A stretch of DNA of 64,000 nucleotides from NCBI RefSeq assembly GCF_014205215.1, contig NZ_JACHNC010000001.1, forward strand, positions 811,001 to 875,000, given 5' to 3'. The stretch comes from Actinoplanes lobatus (GTDB lineage Bacteria; Actinomycetota; Actinomycetes; Mycobacteriales; Micromonosporaceae). Below the pieces are notes generated by a model. The model had not been told where the DNA came from. It saw only the letters and a list, made by a program, of their open reading frames with translations, and searched no databases. The position numbers and the translations under genes were made by a program. Numbering within the stretch: position 1 is the first letter of the stretch; each line of letters opens with the position of its first letter. Positions 17,771-26,355 of this stretch are shown one piece after another.

Positions 17771-20665
17771 TCAGCTGCAACCGGAGGTGGAGCCGCAGCC
17801 CTCGCAGACGTAGCAGCTTCCGGCGCGGCGCATCTTGGTGCCGCAGGTGAAGCAGAGCGGCGCGTCCGCGGCGTGGCCGGTGACGATCTCCAGCAGCTCG
17901 GTGGAGGATCCGGCGGAGACCGGGGTCTCCTTGTCCGGAGCCGACGCGGCCTTGATCTCGGCCACCGTCACCTTGGCGGAGCTCGCCGTGGTGACGACCG
18001 GCGCGGAGATGGCCATCGCGGCCATCTCCTCGGCGGCCGCTTCCGCGGCGGCCTCGGCGGCAGCCTGCGCGGTGCGCTCCTTCGCCGTGAAGATGCCCAG
18101 CTCAGCGCGGGTCTCGTAGGGCAGGAAGTCCAGTGCCAGGCGACGGAAGATGTAGTCCATCACCGAGGAGGCCATGCGGACGTCCGAGTCGTCGGTCATG
18201 CCGGCCGGCTCGAAGCGCATGTTGGTGAACTTCCCGACGTACGTCTCCAGCGGCACGCCGTACTGAAGGCCTATCGAGATGGCGACCGAGAAGGCGTCCA
18301 TCACCCCGGCCAGGGTGGAGCCCTGCTTCGACATCTTCAGGAAGACCTCGCCGAGGCCGTCGTCCGGGTAGGACGACGCGGTGAGGTAGCCCTTGGCGCC
18401 GCCGACCGAGAAGGACACCGTCTCCGACGGGCGCTTCTTCGGCAGCCGCTTGCGGACCGGGCGGTACTCGATGACCTTCTCGACGATCTTTTCTGTCGCC
18501 GCGACCACAGGTGCGTCAAGGGCAACAGACTTCTTCTTCGCAGCAGAAAGCGGCTGCCCGACCTTGCAGTTGTCGCGGTAGATCGCGAGCGCCTTGAGGC
18601 CCAGCTTCCAGCCCTGGAAGTGGATGTCCTCGATCTCCTCGACGGTCGCCGACTCCGGCATGTTGACCGTCTTCGAGATGGCGCCGGAGATGAACGGCTG
18701 CACCGCGGCCATCATCCGGACGTGACCGATCGGGGCGATCACCCGGTCGCCCATGGCGCAGTCGAAGATCGCGTAGTGCTCCGGCTTGAGGCCGGGCGCG
18801 TCGACGACGTTGCCGTGCTCGGAGATGTGCTCGACGATCGCCTCGACCTGCTCCTCGGGGTAGCCGATGCTGCGCAGGGCCCGCGGGACGGTCTGGTTGA
18901 CGATCTGCATGGAGCCGCCGCCGACCAGCTTCTTGAACTTGACCAGGGCCAGGTCGGGCTCGATGCCGGTGGTGTCGCAGTCCATCATCAGGCCGATGGT
19001 GCCGGTCGGGGCGAGCACCGACGCCTGGGCGTTGCGCCAGCCGTTCTTCGCGCCGATCTTGTTGCCGTTCTGCCACTGGCGGGTCGACTCGCGGACGATC
19101 TCTCCTGCGACGGCGCCCTGCGGGCGGATCTCGTCGTTCGCGGCGGCGTGCTTGCGCATGACGCGCTGGTGCGCCTCGGCGTTGCGGGCGTAGCCGTCGT
19201 ACGCGCCGACGACACCGGCCAGCTCGGCGGAGCGGCGGTACGCGGTGCCGGTCATCAGCGAGGTGATCGCCGCGGCGACGCTACGACCACCCTCCGAGTC
19301 GTAGGGCAGGCCGGACGCCATGAGCAGGGCGCCGAGGTTCGCGTACCCGATGCCGAGCTGACGGTAGGCACGGGTGGTGATCCCGATCTTCTCGGTCGGG
19401 AAGTCGGCGAAGCAGATCGAGATGTCCATCGCGGTGATGATGAACTCGACGCTCTTGACGAACTTCTCCACCTCGAAGCCGCCGTCGGCCTTGAGGAACT
19501 TCATCAGGTTGAGCGAGGCCAGGTTGCAGGACGAGTCGTCCAGCGACATGTACTCCGAGCACGGGTTGGACGCGGTGATGCGGCCGGTCTCGGGGTTGGT
19601 GTGCCAGTCGTTGATGGTGTCGTCGTACTGGAGGCCGGGGTCGGCGCACTCCCAGGCGGCCCGGGCGATGTCGCGGAACAGCTTCTTGGCGTCGATCTCC
19701 TCGATCACCTCGCCGTTCAGCCGGCCACGGAGCGCGAACTTGCCGCCCTCCTCGACCGCCCGCATGAACTCGTCGCTGACCCGCACCGAGTTGTTGGCGT
19801 TCTGGTACTGCACGCTGACGATGTCGGCGCCGCCCAGGTCCATGTCGAAGCCGGCGTCCCGCAGCGCGCGGATCTTGTTCTCCTCGCGCGCCTTGGTCCA
19901 GACGAACTCCTCCACGTCGGGGTGGTCGACGTCGATGATGACCATCTTGGCCGCGCGGCGGGTGGCGCCACCGGACTTGATCGTGCCGGCGCTGGCGTCG
20001 GCGCCGCGCATGAAGCTGACCGGGCCGCTGGCCGTGCCGCCGGACGAGAGCAGCTCACGGGAGGACCGGATCCGGGAGAGGTTCACACCCGAGCCGGAGC
20101 CGCCCTTGAAGATCAGGCCCTCCTCCTTGTACCACTCGAGGATCGAGTCCATCGAGTCGTCCACGGAGAGGATGAAGCAGGCGCTGACCTGCTGCGGCGA
20201 CTGGGTGCCGACGTTGAACCAGACCGGCGAGTTGAAGCTGAACACCTGGTGCAGCAGCATCCACGTCAGCTCATGGTCGAACAGCTCGGCGTCGGCCGCG
20301 GTGGCGAAGTAGCCGTGCTCCTCGCCCGCCTTGCGGTAGGTCCGGACGACACGGTCGATCAGCTGCTTCAGCGACCACTCCCGCTCGGGGGTGCCCACCG
20401 CGCCACGGAAGTACTTGGTCGTGACGATGTTCGCCGCGTTCACGCTCCAGAACGCGGGGTACTCCACGCCGCGCTGCTCGAAGTTGATCGAGCCGTCGCG
20501 CCAGTTCGTCATGACGACGTCGCGGCGTTCCCACTCGACCTCGTCGTACGGGTGAACGCCCTCGGTCGTCCAGACCCGCTCCACTCGCAGCCCCCCGGCC
20601 GCCGCGCCGCCGCTGCCGTTCGCACGGCTGCGCTGACGACCTGCAGTGATGCCGTCTCCGGCCAT
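17771..20665 (-). CDS. nrdJ: Adenosylcobalamin-dependent ribonucleoside-diphosphate reductase (class II)
   Basis: 964 residues. It makes deoxyribonucleotides using coenzyme B12 radicals, independent of oxygen. Visible landmarks are SFNSPVWFNVG and CFILSVDDSMDS in the N-terminal half, the NPCSEYMSLDDSSCNL active-site region with the catalytic cysteine and glutamate, and APTGTIGLMMDCDTTG in the barrel. A C-terminal CFTCGTKM...CYVCEGCGSTSGCS zinc ribbon carries the re-reducing cysteines. An Ala/Glu-rich linker (about 880-930) joins the ribbon to the core. It follows nrdR by 89 bases on the same strand and is probably repressed by it. Confidence 0.95.
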   Translation of the reverse strand: MAGDGITAGRQRSRANGSGGAAAGGLRVERVWTTEGVHPYDEVEWERRDVVMTNWRDGSINFEQRGVEYPAFWSVNAANIVTTKYFRGAVGTPEREWSLKQLIDRVVRTYRKAGEEHGYFATAADAELFDHELTWMLLHQVFSFNSPVWFNVGTQSPQQVSACFILSVDDSMDSILEWYKEEGLIFKGGSGSGVNLSRIRSSRELLSSGGTASGPVSFMRGADASAGTIKSGGATRRAAKMVIIDVDHPDVEEFVWTKAREENKIRALRDAGFDMDLGGADIVSVQYQNANNSVRVSDEFMRAVEEGGKFALRGRLNGEVIEEIDAKKLFRDIARAAWECADPGLQYDDTINDWHTNPETGRITASNPCSEYMSLDDSSCNLASLNLMKFLKADGGFEVEKFVKSVEFIITAMDISICFADFPTEKIGITTRAYRQLGIGYANLGALLMASGLPYDSEGGRSVAAAITSLMTGTAYRRSAELAGVVGAYDGYARNAEAHQRVMRKHAAANDEIRPQGAVAGEIVRESTRQWQNGNKIGAKNGWRNAQASVLAPTGTIGLMMDCDTTGIEPDLALVKFKKLVGGGSMQIVNQTVPRALRSIGYPEEQVEAIVEHISEHGNVVDAPGLKPEHYAIFDCAMGDRVIAPIGHVRMMAAVQPFISGAISKTVNMPESATVEEIEDIHFQGWKLGLKALAIYRDNCKVGQPLSAAKKKSVALDAPVVAATEKIVEKVIEYRPVRKRLPKKRPSETVSFSVGGAKGYLTASSYPDDGLGEVFLKMSKQGSTLAGVMDAFSVAISIGLQYGVPLETYVGKFTNMRFEPAGMTDDSDVRMASSVMDYIFRRLALDFLPYETRAELGIFTAKERTAQAAAEAAAEAAAEEMAAMAISAPVVTTASSAKVTVAEIKAASAPDKETPVSAGSSTELLEIVTGHAADAPLCFTCGTKMRRAGSCYVCEGCGSTSGCS

Positions 20666-20754
20666 ATGGATGTGCTCCCCCTCGTAGGTACCGCTACAGG
20701 TGTGTCGGTAAGAAGTGAGTCAGTCAGACTGGGATCGGCCGCTGCCGCGCCGTC

Positions 20755-21273
20755 TCAGCCGTTGAGCTTGGGTGCGCGTCCCCCGGACCGTGGCGCGACA
20801 GCGTGTCGCGTCCCGGCTTCCCGGACGGGAACGGCGTCGCGCAGCGCGGCGATCTCCTTCTCGAATTCGTCGAGAGAGTCGAAGGACTTGTACACGCTGG
20901 CGAACCGGAGATAGGCCACCTGATCCAGCTCACGCAACGGCGTGAGGATCGCCAGGCCCACCTCGTGGCTGGGAATCTCGGCGGCGCCACGCGCCCGGAC
21001 GGTCTCCTCCACCCTCTGCGCGAGCAGAGCGATGGAGTCCTCGTCGACGGGCCGGCCCTGACAGGCCTTGCGCACCCCGCTCATGATCTTCGTCCGGCTG
21101 AAGGGCTCGGTGACGCCGCTGCGCTTGACGACCGCGAGGACCGCCTCCTCGACGGTCGTGAAGCGCTTGCCACACTCGGGGCACGCCCGCCGGCGACGGA
21201 TCAACTGACCGTCGTCGGCCTCACGCGAGTCGACCACGCGCGAATCGGCATGGCGACAGTACGGGCAGCGCAC
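20755..21273 (-). CDS. nrdR: Transcriptional repressor NrdR
   Basis: 172 residues from the GTG at 21271-21273 (GGGAGA 7 bases upstream). The N-terminal zinc ribbon reads RCPYCRH...[14 protein letters not shown], and the ATP-cone domain follows ([20 protein letters not shown]...). NrdR senses ATP/dATP and represses ribonucleotide reductase genes by binding paired NrdR boxes; nrdJ lies immediately downstream. The C-terminal extension ([20 protein letters not shown]) is longer than in E. coli. Possible regulatory sites lie at 21357-21438. Confidence 0.95.
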   Translation of the reverse strand: MRCPYCRHADSRVVDSREADDGQLIRRRRACPECGKRFTTVEEAVLAVVKRSGVTEPFSRTKIMSGVRKACQGRPVDEDSIALLAQRVEETVRARGAAEIPSHEVGLAILTPLRELDQVAYLRFASVYKSFDSLDEFEKEIAALRDAVPVREAGTRHAVAPRSGGRAPKLNG

Positions 21274-21356
21274 CGTGATCTCCCTTCGGCCCCTTCTCGA
21301 CGGGCTCCGGGCACGCCGAAACGCAGCGGAACCGATGTCGGAACGACCGGTAACGC

Positions 21357-21407
21357 TGTGGATGGCATGTGGATAACCAGGGAGAATGAAACCCAACCTG
21401 TGGACAA
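21357..21407. promoter_or_regulatory. Cluster of three DnaA-box sequences upstream of nrdR-nrdJ
   Basis: Same-orientation 9-mers at 21357-21365 (TGTGGATGG), 21368-21376 (TGTGGATAA, a perfect E. coli-type box) and 21399-21407 (TGTGGACAA, complement of the actinobacterial TTGTCCACA). Start-to-start spacings of 11 and 31 bases place them on one face of the helix. DnaA regulates nrdAB in E. coli; control of nrdRJ here is inference. Confidence 0.55.
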
Positions 21408-21422
21408 CTTGCATCAGTGTAA

Positions 21423-21438
21423 CCACTAGATGTTGGGG
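21423..21438. promoter_or_regulatory. Candidate NrdR box
   Basis: CCACTAGATGTTGGGG matches 10 of 16 positions of the general NrdR box ACACTATATATAGTGT. It lies 150 bases upstream of the nrdR start. NrdR boxes normally come as pairs about 31 bases apart; the second is not clear, though the expected place coincides with the DnaA-like box at 21399. From 21439 to 21623 I see nothing further. Confidence 0.35.
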
Positions 21439-21623
21439 TAAACGCTAGGCCCCGGCGGACGCCGATGCAAGCTCAGCAACGTGCCGACGCGCCGTATTTT
21501 GCACCTCACCACCAGCGGTGATGTCACGATCACTCGCAGCGCCCGCTACGGGCCACGCGACGCGCCGGAAAATCGGGCGGGACACCCGACGGAGATCAAC
21601 CCGGGACGCCCGGGACAGCCAGG

Positions 21624-21761
21624 TCAGGCCTGGGAAGCCGTAGTGAAGAGCACAACACTCGCCAGGCCCACCATGGCGAAGAAGACACCGAGCAGCACGA
21701 CCCGGCCACGCCGCGTGAGCCGCAACGACGGCCCGACGTGTCGCGCACCACTGACGGTCAT
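21624..21761 (-). CDS. 45-residue single-pass membrane protein in the chiZ/divS position
   Basis: ATG at 21759-21761 follows an excellent Shine-Dalgarno (GAGGAGGGAT). The product has a basic N-terminus (RLTRRGR) and one hydrophobic helix, [19 protein letters not shown], ending TTASQA then stop. In mycobacteria and corynebacteria the gene between nrdR and lexA encodes an SOS-induced cell-division inhibitor with one membrane helix and a LysM domain (ChiZ, DivS). This protein keeps the basic-helix part but has no LysM, and the bases after its stop do not encode one. LexA-box candidates lie 31 and 57 bases upstream. SOS-controlled division block is a good guess, not shown. Confidence 0.7.
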   Translation of the reverse strand: MTVSGARHVGPSLRLTRRGRVVLLGVFFAMVGLASVVLFTTASQA

Positions 21762-21791
21762 GGCGATCCCTCCTCTAGGACACCCGTTCGA

Positions 21792-21829
21792 TAGAACGTC
21801 CGTACGACGGTCTATCAGAACAGGGGTAC
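21792..21829. promoter_or_regulatory. Two LexA (SOS) box candidates between the mini-gene and lexA
   Basis: TAGAAC-N4-GTACGA at 21792-21807 matches 10 of 12 fixed positions of the actinobacterial SOS box TCGAAC-N4-GTTCGA. A second core GAAC-N4-GTAC lies at 21818-21829. The pair is 31-68 bases upstream of the divergent mini-gene and about 190-220 bases upstream of lexA. Both differ from consensus at the same position. Confidence 0.6.
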
Positions 21830-22014
21830 GGAAGTCGAGCATCCGGGAGCGACACGCCGGGGAAATCTCGTACAGATGTTTGAATATGTCGCACCTGCCC
21901 ATTAGGTTCTCCGTCAAGAGGGGTCAGCCGGACAAACGCCATCCCCACGGCGTTGCCCCCGGCTCCGCGACGCACCACGTGCCGACGAGGCACTGGCCGA
22001 CAGGGAGGGCGGAC

Positions 22015-22788
22015 GTGTCGACCGACGACCGCACGAGCCGACAGCAGCAGACCAGGAAGACCGAGACCGGCCGCCGCCGGACGACGAGCCGTTCCCGCGG
22101 TCCCGAGGCGCCCCAGTTACGCGCGGTCACACCGGTCGGCCACCTGCCCGAGGTGGTGGCCGTCGACCTCACCGCCCGGCAGCGCCGCATCCTCGAGTTC
22201 ATCCGTGACTGGGTGGAGAAGTACGGCTACCCGCCCAGCGTCCGCGAGATCGGCGAGGCGGTCGGCCTGGTCTCCCCGTCCAGCGTGGCGTACCAGTTGA
22301 AGGCCCTGGAGAGCAAGGGATACCTCCGGCGCGACCCCAACCGGCCCCGCGCCGTGGACGTGCGGGCGCCCGGCGAGCTGGTCGACGACGAGGCCCTGCG
22401 GGCCGCCCGGCCGCAGCCGGCGTACGTGCCCCTGGTCGGCCGGATCGCCGCCGGTGGCCCGATCCTGGCCGAGCAGGCCGTGGAGGACTTCTTCCCGCTG
22501 CCGCGCGAGCTGGTCGGCGAGGGCGACGTCTTCATGCTGGAGGTCAAGGGCGACTCGATGATCGACGCGGCGATCTGCAACGGCGACTGGGTGGTGGTCC
22601 GCCAGCAGCCCAACGCCGAGGCGGGCGACATCGTGGCCGCGATGATCGACGGCGAGGCGACGGTGAAGAGCTACCGCCAGCGGGACGGGCACGTCTGGCT
22701 GATGCCGGCCAACCCGGCCTTCGATCCGATCCCGGGCGACGACGCGACCATCATGGGCCGCGTGGTGGCCGTCCTGCGCCGCGTCTGA
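22015..22788 (+). CDS. lexA: LexA repressor
   Basis: 257 residues from the GTG at 22015 (AGGGAGGG upstream). A basic, disordered N-terminal tail of about 50 residues precedes the winged HTH ([33 protein letters not shown]). Self-cleavage is expected between Ala146 and Gly147 (RIAAGGPI), with catalytic Ser181 (KGDSMID) and Lys218 (ATVKSY). RecA filaments trigger cleavage and induce the SOS genes, here presumably recA (56.0 kb), the mini-gene at 21.7 kb and lexA itself. The hairpin at 22811-22843 ends the transcript. Confidence 0.95.
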   Translation: MSTDDRTSRQQQTRKTETGRRRTTSRSRGPEAPQLRAVTPVGHLPEVVAVDLTARQRRILEFIRDWVEKYGYPPSVREIGEAVGLVSPSSVAYQLKALESKGYLRRDPNRPRAVDVRAPGELVDDEALRAARPQPAYVPLVGRIAAGGPILAEQAVEDFFPLPRELVGEGDVFMLEVKGDSMIDAAICNGDWVVVRQQPNAEAGDIVAAMIDGEATVKSYRQRDGHVWLMPANPAFDPIPGDDATIMGRVVAVLRRV

Positions 22789-22810
22789 CCCGGCAGGCCG
22801 GGAAACGTCG

Positions 22811-22843
22811 AAGGCCGGCCCCGCATCGCGCGGGGCCGGCCTT
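22811..22843. terminator. Bidirectional terminator between lexA and the propeller gene
   Basis: A perfect 14-base stem (22811-22824 with 22830-22843) with a 5-base loop lies between two convergent stop codons. Confidence 0.85.
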
Positions 22844-22860
22844 CGTTCGGTCAAGGGGGA

Positions 22861-24576
22861 CTAGCGGTTGTCGGGGCCCGGCGGGCGGCCACCGCCGCCA
22901 TACATGCCCGGGCCCTGCTGGGGGCCACGCGGCTGCTGCTGACCGCCGTAGACTCCGCCACCGCCACCGCCACCGGGCGGCTGCGGAGGACGGCCGGGCT
23001 GCTGCTGCTGCTGCTGCGGCCCACGTGGGGGCTGCTGCGGGTTGCGCGGCGGCACCTGACCCGGGCCACGGCCGGGCGGCGGCTGCTGACCACGGCCGGG
23101 CGCCTGCTGCGGACTGCGGGGCGGCTGCTGCTGCGGGCCGCGAGGCGCCTGCTGGGGGCCGCGCGGCGGCTGCTGCTGGGGACCGCGGGGCGGCTGCTGC
23201 TGCGGGCCGCGAGGCGCCTGCTGGGGGCCACGCGGCGGCTGCTGCTGCGGGCCACGGGCGGGCGGCTGACCGGCGGGGCGGCCGTACTGTGGGCCGCCGG
23301 GCGCCGGGCCGGACCCGGCGCCGCCGTAGACCGGGCCGCCGCCACCGGGACGGCCGGAGCCGTAGGCCGCGCCCCGCTGAGGCGCCCCGCCGACCCCGAT
23401 CAGTTCGGTCTCCGGGTCGTCCTTGTCGATGCCGCCGGGCAGGTCGTCGTCGAGCGGGCCGGTCGCCTGCGGCGACTTGCGGAACCGGACGATGCCGAAG
23501 ACGCCGGCGCCGACCAGGAGCAGGCCGACCAGACCGACACCGCCCACCGCATACATCAGATTGTCCGGGGAGTAATACCACGGCGTGCCCGTGGTGTCGC
23601 TGCCCTGCTTGTCCGACTTCTTGGCGACCTCGGTGGCCGGCGTGTACTGCCGGATGTGGTTGGCGGTGGCAGTGTCACCGCTCATGTCGGAGATGGTGAG
23701 GAAGGTCTTGCCGTCCGCCGAGTACGAGATCGCCTCACCGAACTGCTCGTTGGGCAGGCCGGTGGTCCGCGGCACCTTCTTCAGGGCGGCCAGCACGTCA
23801 CCGTTGGCCACGTCCCACTCGAGGGCGTCGGTGTACGTCCGCAGGACGACCTTGCCGCCGCCCGGGGCGATCGCACCGCCGGTGATGGTCTTGTTGCCGA
23901 TCCGGGCGACCCGGTTGCCGGCGGTCTCGGTGGCCGAGAGGGTGATCTCACCGACCCGCTCCATCGGCACGCCGGCGGAGTTGTTGACCTTGAGCGCGGC
24001 CGTCGGCCGGTAGACGCCGGCCGGCTTGCCGATCTCCTTGGTCACGATGAGCGGGGTGCCGTCGCCGTTGAGGAGCAGCGCCTCGGCGTCGTGCGCGTCC
24101 CCGCCCGGGTAGCTGAGGCGGTGGAGTTTCGGCTTGTCCGAACCGTCCGCCTTCATGCTCCACAGGCCGATGGTGGACCGCGGGTCGGGCGGCGAGTCGC
24201 GGACGCCGTTGTCGCCGGTGTCCGCGATCCACAGGGTCTCGCCGTCGGCCGAGAGCACGATGTCCTCGGTGTCGGCCGGGTTGCCGCTGAACGAGACCTT
24301 GTCGACGACCTTGCACTGGTTGTTGAGGAAGAAGACCTGCTCCCGGCTGCCGCCGTCCTCACCCGCGCCGTCGTTGACGGCGACGTAACCCGACTTGGTC
24401 GCCACCAGGCCGGAGATCTCGGACAAGTCGGCATCGCCGATCTTGCAGAGCTTCTTGCCCGGCGTCGCCTTCGCGCTGACCGTGGGGGCCGGCGTCGGGT
24501 CATCGGCGGACGCGCCGGAGGAGCCGACCATCACGAGACCGAAAGCCACGATGGTCGAGAACACGAGACGCCGCAT
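22861..24576 (-). CDS. Secreted beta-propeller protein with one membrane helix and Pro/Gln-rich cytoplasmic tail
   Basis: 571 residues from the ATG at 24574-24576, which starts a clear signal peptide (MRRLVFSTIVAFG...ASA-DD). Residues about 40-330 look like a propeller with blades such as ISGLVATKSGYVAVND, DTEDIVLSADGETLWIADTGDN and AISYSADGKTFLTISD, similar to esterase-like/phytase-like or NHL proteins. One membrane helix (YAVGGVGLVGLLLVGAGVFG) follows near 345. The last 190 residues are disordered Gly/Pro/Gln repeats of the GPQQQPPR type. It is probably a surface sensor or wall-associated protein tethered to cytoplasmic partners; the function is unknown. Upstream DNA up to hflX (24577-24789) has no gene. 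Confidence 0.75.
   Translation of the reverse strand: MRRLVFSTIVAFGLVMVGSSGASADDPTPAPTVSAKATPGKKLCKIGDADLSEISGLVATKSGYVAVNDGAGEDGGSREQVFFLNNQCKVVDKVSFSGNPADTEDIVLSADGETLWIADTGDNGVRDSPPDPRSTIGLWSMKADGSDKPKLHRLSYPGGDAHDAEALLLNGDGTPLIVTKEIGKPAGVYRPTAALKVNNSAGVPMERVGEITLSATETAGNRVARIGNKTITGGAIAPGGGKVVLRTYTDALEWDVANGDVLAALKKVPRTTGLPNEQFGEAISYSADGKTFLTISDMSGDTATANHIRQYTPATEVAKKSDKQGSDTTGTPWYYSPDNLMYAVGGVGLVGLLLVGAGVFGIVRFRKSPQATGPLDDDLPGGIDKDDPETELIGVGGAPQRGAAYGSGRPGGGGPVYGGAGSGPAPGGPQYGRPAGQPPARGPQQQPPRGPQQAPRGPQQQPPRGPQQQPPRGPQQAPRGPQQQPPRSPQQAPGRGQQPPPGRGPGQVPPRNPQQPPRGPQQQQQQPGRPPQPPGGGGGGGVYGGQQQPRGPQQGPGMYGGGGRPPGPDNR
23000..23275 (-). repeat. In-gene tandem repeat encoding GPQQ(Q)xPR units
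   Basis: About twelve copies of a 21-30 base unit read as GPQQQPPR, GPQQAPR or close variants on the minus strand. They keep the reading frame despite length variation. The tract is coding and low-complexity, prone to slippage and mis-assembly. Confidence 0.8.
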
Positions 24577-24789
24577 TCGCACAGTGTCGCATGCGGAAAC
24601 ACGTGCCGGTATTACGTGTGGATCAAAGCTGGGACGAGTCGGGCACTCCTGTGATATCACGCCTTCACACTCGGTGATTGACATGACCGGATTGACCGCA
24701 CCCGTCCCAAGCGGGGTCGGATGCGGCCTCCTCGCGAACGAAATTTTGTTCACGTTCATCCCGTCGCCACGGCGGACGAAGCCACGGGA

Positions 24790-26202
24790 TCAGGAACGAA
24801 ACTCCGCCAACTCGGCCGCGAGCCGCTCGTCGACTCGTACGAGCAGTTCGGTTCCGTCGTCCAGGTGTCGGGACTGGAGCACCTGACCGGACCGGTGCAC
24901 CCGGGCCACCAAGTCTCCCCGGTCGTACGGCACCAGGAGCCGCAGCTCGACGGCCGGCCGGGGCAGCCGGTCGGCGATCGCCTTGTGCAGCTCCGGGATG
25001 CCGGCGCCGGACCGCGCGGAGACGAAGATCGCATCCGGCCACGTCCGCTTCAGGCGCAGCACGGTCTCCTCGTCGGCCGCGTCCAACTTGTTGATCACCA
25101 GGAGTTCGGGCAGCCGGTCGGCGCCGACCTCGCCGAGCACCTCGCGGACCGCGCTGACCTGGCCCTCCGGGTCCGGGTGGGCGCCGTCGACGACGTGCAC
25201 CACCAGGTCGGCCTGGGCCACCTCCTCCAGCGTCGAGCGGAACGCCTCGACGATCTGGTGCGGCAGGTGCCGGACGAAGCCGACCGTGTCGGAGAGCGTG
25301 AAGACACGCCCGTCCTCCGCGGCGGTCCGGCGGGTGGTCGGGTCCAGGGTGGCGAACAGCGCGTTCTCCACCAGGACCCCGGCCTGGGTCAGGCGGTTCA
25401 GCAGGCTGGACTTGCCGGCGTTGGTGTAACCGGCGATCGCCACGGCCGGCACCCCGCTGGCGGCACGGCGGGAGCGCTTGGTCTCCCGGACCGTCTTCAT
25501 GGATTTGATCTCACGCCGCAGCTTGCTGATCCGGGTGTTGATCCGCCGCCGGTCGGTTTCCAGCTTGGTCTCACCGGGACCACGGGTGCCGACACCGCCG
25601 CCACCCGAGCCGCCGCCGGCGCCGCCGCCCTGCCGGGACATCGCCTCACCCCAGCCGCGCAGACGCGGCAGGAGGTATTGCAGCTGGGCGAGCTCGACCT
25701 GGGCCTTGCCCTCCCGGCTCTTGGCGTGCTGGGCGAAGATATCGAGGATCAGGGCGGTCCGGTCGACCACCTTGACCTTGACCTGCTGCTCCAGGTTGCG
25801 CAGCTGGGACGGGGACAGCTCGCCGTCGCAGATGACCGTGTCCGCGCCGGTCATGACGACCACGTCGCGGAGCTCGTCGACCTTGCCGCGGCCGATGAAG
25901 GTGGCCGCGTCCGGCTGCTTCCGGCGCTGGATCAGGCCCTCGAGGACCTGGGATCCGGCGGTCTCGGCGAGGGCCGCGAGCTCGGTCAGGGAATTGTCGG
26001 CATCTTCCACACTTCCTTCGGTCCACACTCCGACCAGCACGACTCGTTCGAGCCGCAACTGCCGGTACTCGACCTCGGTGACATCGGTCAGCTCGGTGGA
26101 AAGACCGGCCACCCGCCTGAGCGAGTGCCGCTCCTCGAGCTCCAGGTCTCCGGTGGTGGGATCCAGCTCGTCAAGGACGGGTGTCTGGTACGTGTTTCGC
26201 AA
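24790..26202 (-). CDS. hflX: Ribosome-associated GTPase HflX
   Basis: 470 residues from a TTG at 26200-26202, chosen because GGAGGAGG lies 7 bases upstream and the next residues (RNTYQTPVLDEL) fit the family. The N-terminal HflX domain has FIGRGKVDEL, and a Gly-rich linker precedes GTRGPGETKLETDRRRI. The GTPase domain carries G1 GYTNAGKSS, G3 DTVGFVRHLP and G4 INKLD. HflX rescues stalled ribosomes by splitting them, notably under heat stress or macrolide exposure. Adjacent dapF and miaA are the usual actinobacterial neighbours, but malic enzyme and GDPD genes lie between here. Confidence 0.95.
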   Translation of the reverse strand: MRNTYQTPVLDELDPTTGDLELEERHSLRRVAGLSTELTDVTEVEYRQLRLERVVLVGVWTEGSVEDADNSLTELAALAETAGSQVLEGLIQRRKQPDAATFIGRGKVDELRDVVVMTGADTVICDGELSPSQLRNLEQQVKVKVVDRTALILDIFAQHAKSREGKAQVELAQLQYLLPRLRGWGEAMSRQGGGAGGGSGGGGVGTRGPGETKLETDRRRINTRISKLRREIKSMKTVRETKRSRRAASGVPAVAIAGYTNAGKSSLLNRLTQAGVLVENALFATLDPTTRRTAAEDGRVFTLSDTVGFVRHLPHQIVEAFRSTLEEVAQADLVVHVVDGAHPDPEGQVSAVREVLGEVGADRLPELLVINKLDAADEETVLRLKRTWPDAIFVSARSGAGIPELHKAIADRLPRPAVELRLLVPYDRGDLVARVHRSGQVLQSRHLDDGTELLVRVDERLAAELAEFRS

Positions 26203-26355
26203 AAGTGACCTCCTCCGCACGATCGTGGCACGTCGTGCGGGCGCATGCATCCAGATAACAGGGCCTAACTCACGGGTAACCACCGCGAAGGGATCGAACA
26301 TTCCGCGCGAGCGACAATTCCAACTGCTCGCCCCACCAACGTCGGAGGGAAAACC

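Noticed and set aside
17873..20914. Thousand-residue open frame on the plus strand opposite nrdJ
   Set aside because: The reverse frame of a highly GC3-biased gene stays open by chance. The product has no recognisable domain and no ribosome binding site.
21357..21407. DnaA boxes as the chromosome origin
   Set aside because: Only three boxes are seen, with no AT-rich unwinding region. dnaA, dnaN and rpmH are absent from the window, so a regulatory role is more likely.
23000..23275. Repetitive tract as a CRISPR array
   Set aside because: The repeats are unequal, contiguous without unique spacers, and translate in frame to GPQQQPPR units of a membrane protein. No cas gene is nearby.
24736..24751. 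Imperfect palindrome GAACGAAATTTTGTTC downstream of hflX as a LexA site
   Set aside because: The GAAC and GTTC half-sites are eight bases apart instead of four, and the place is about 160 bases from the next gene start.
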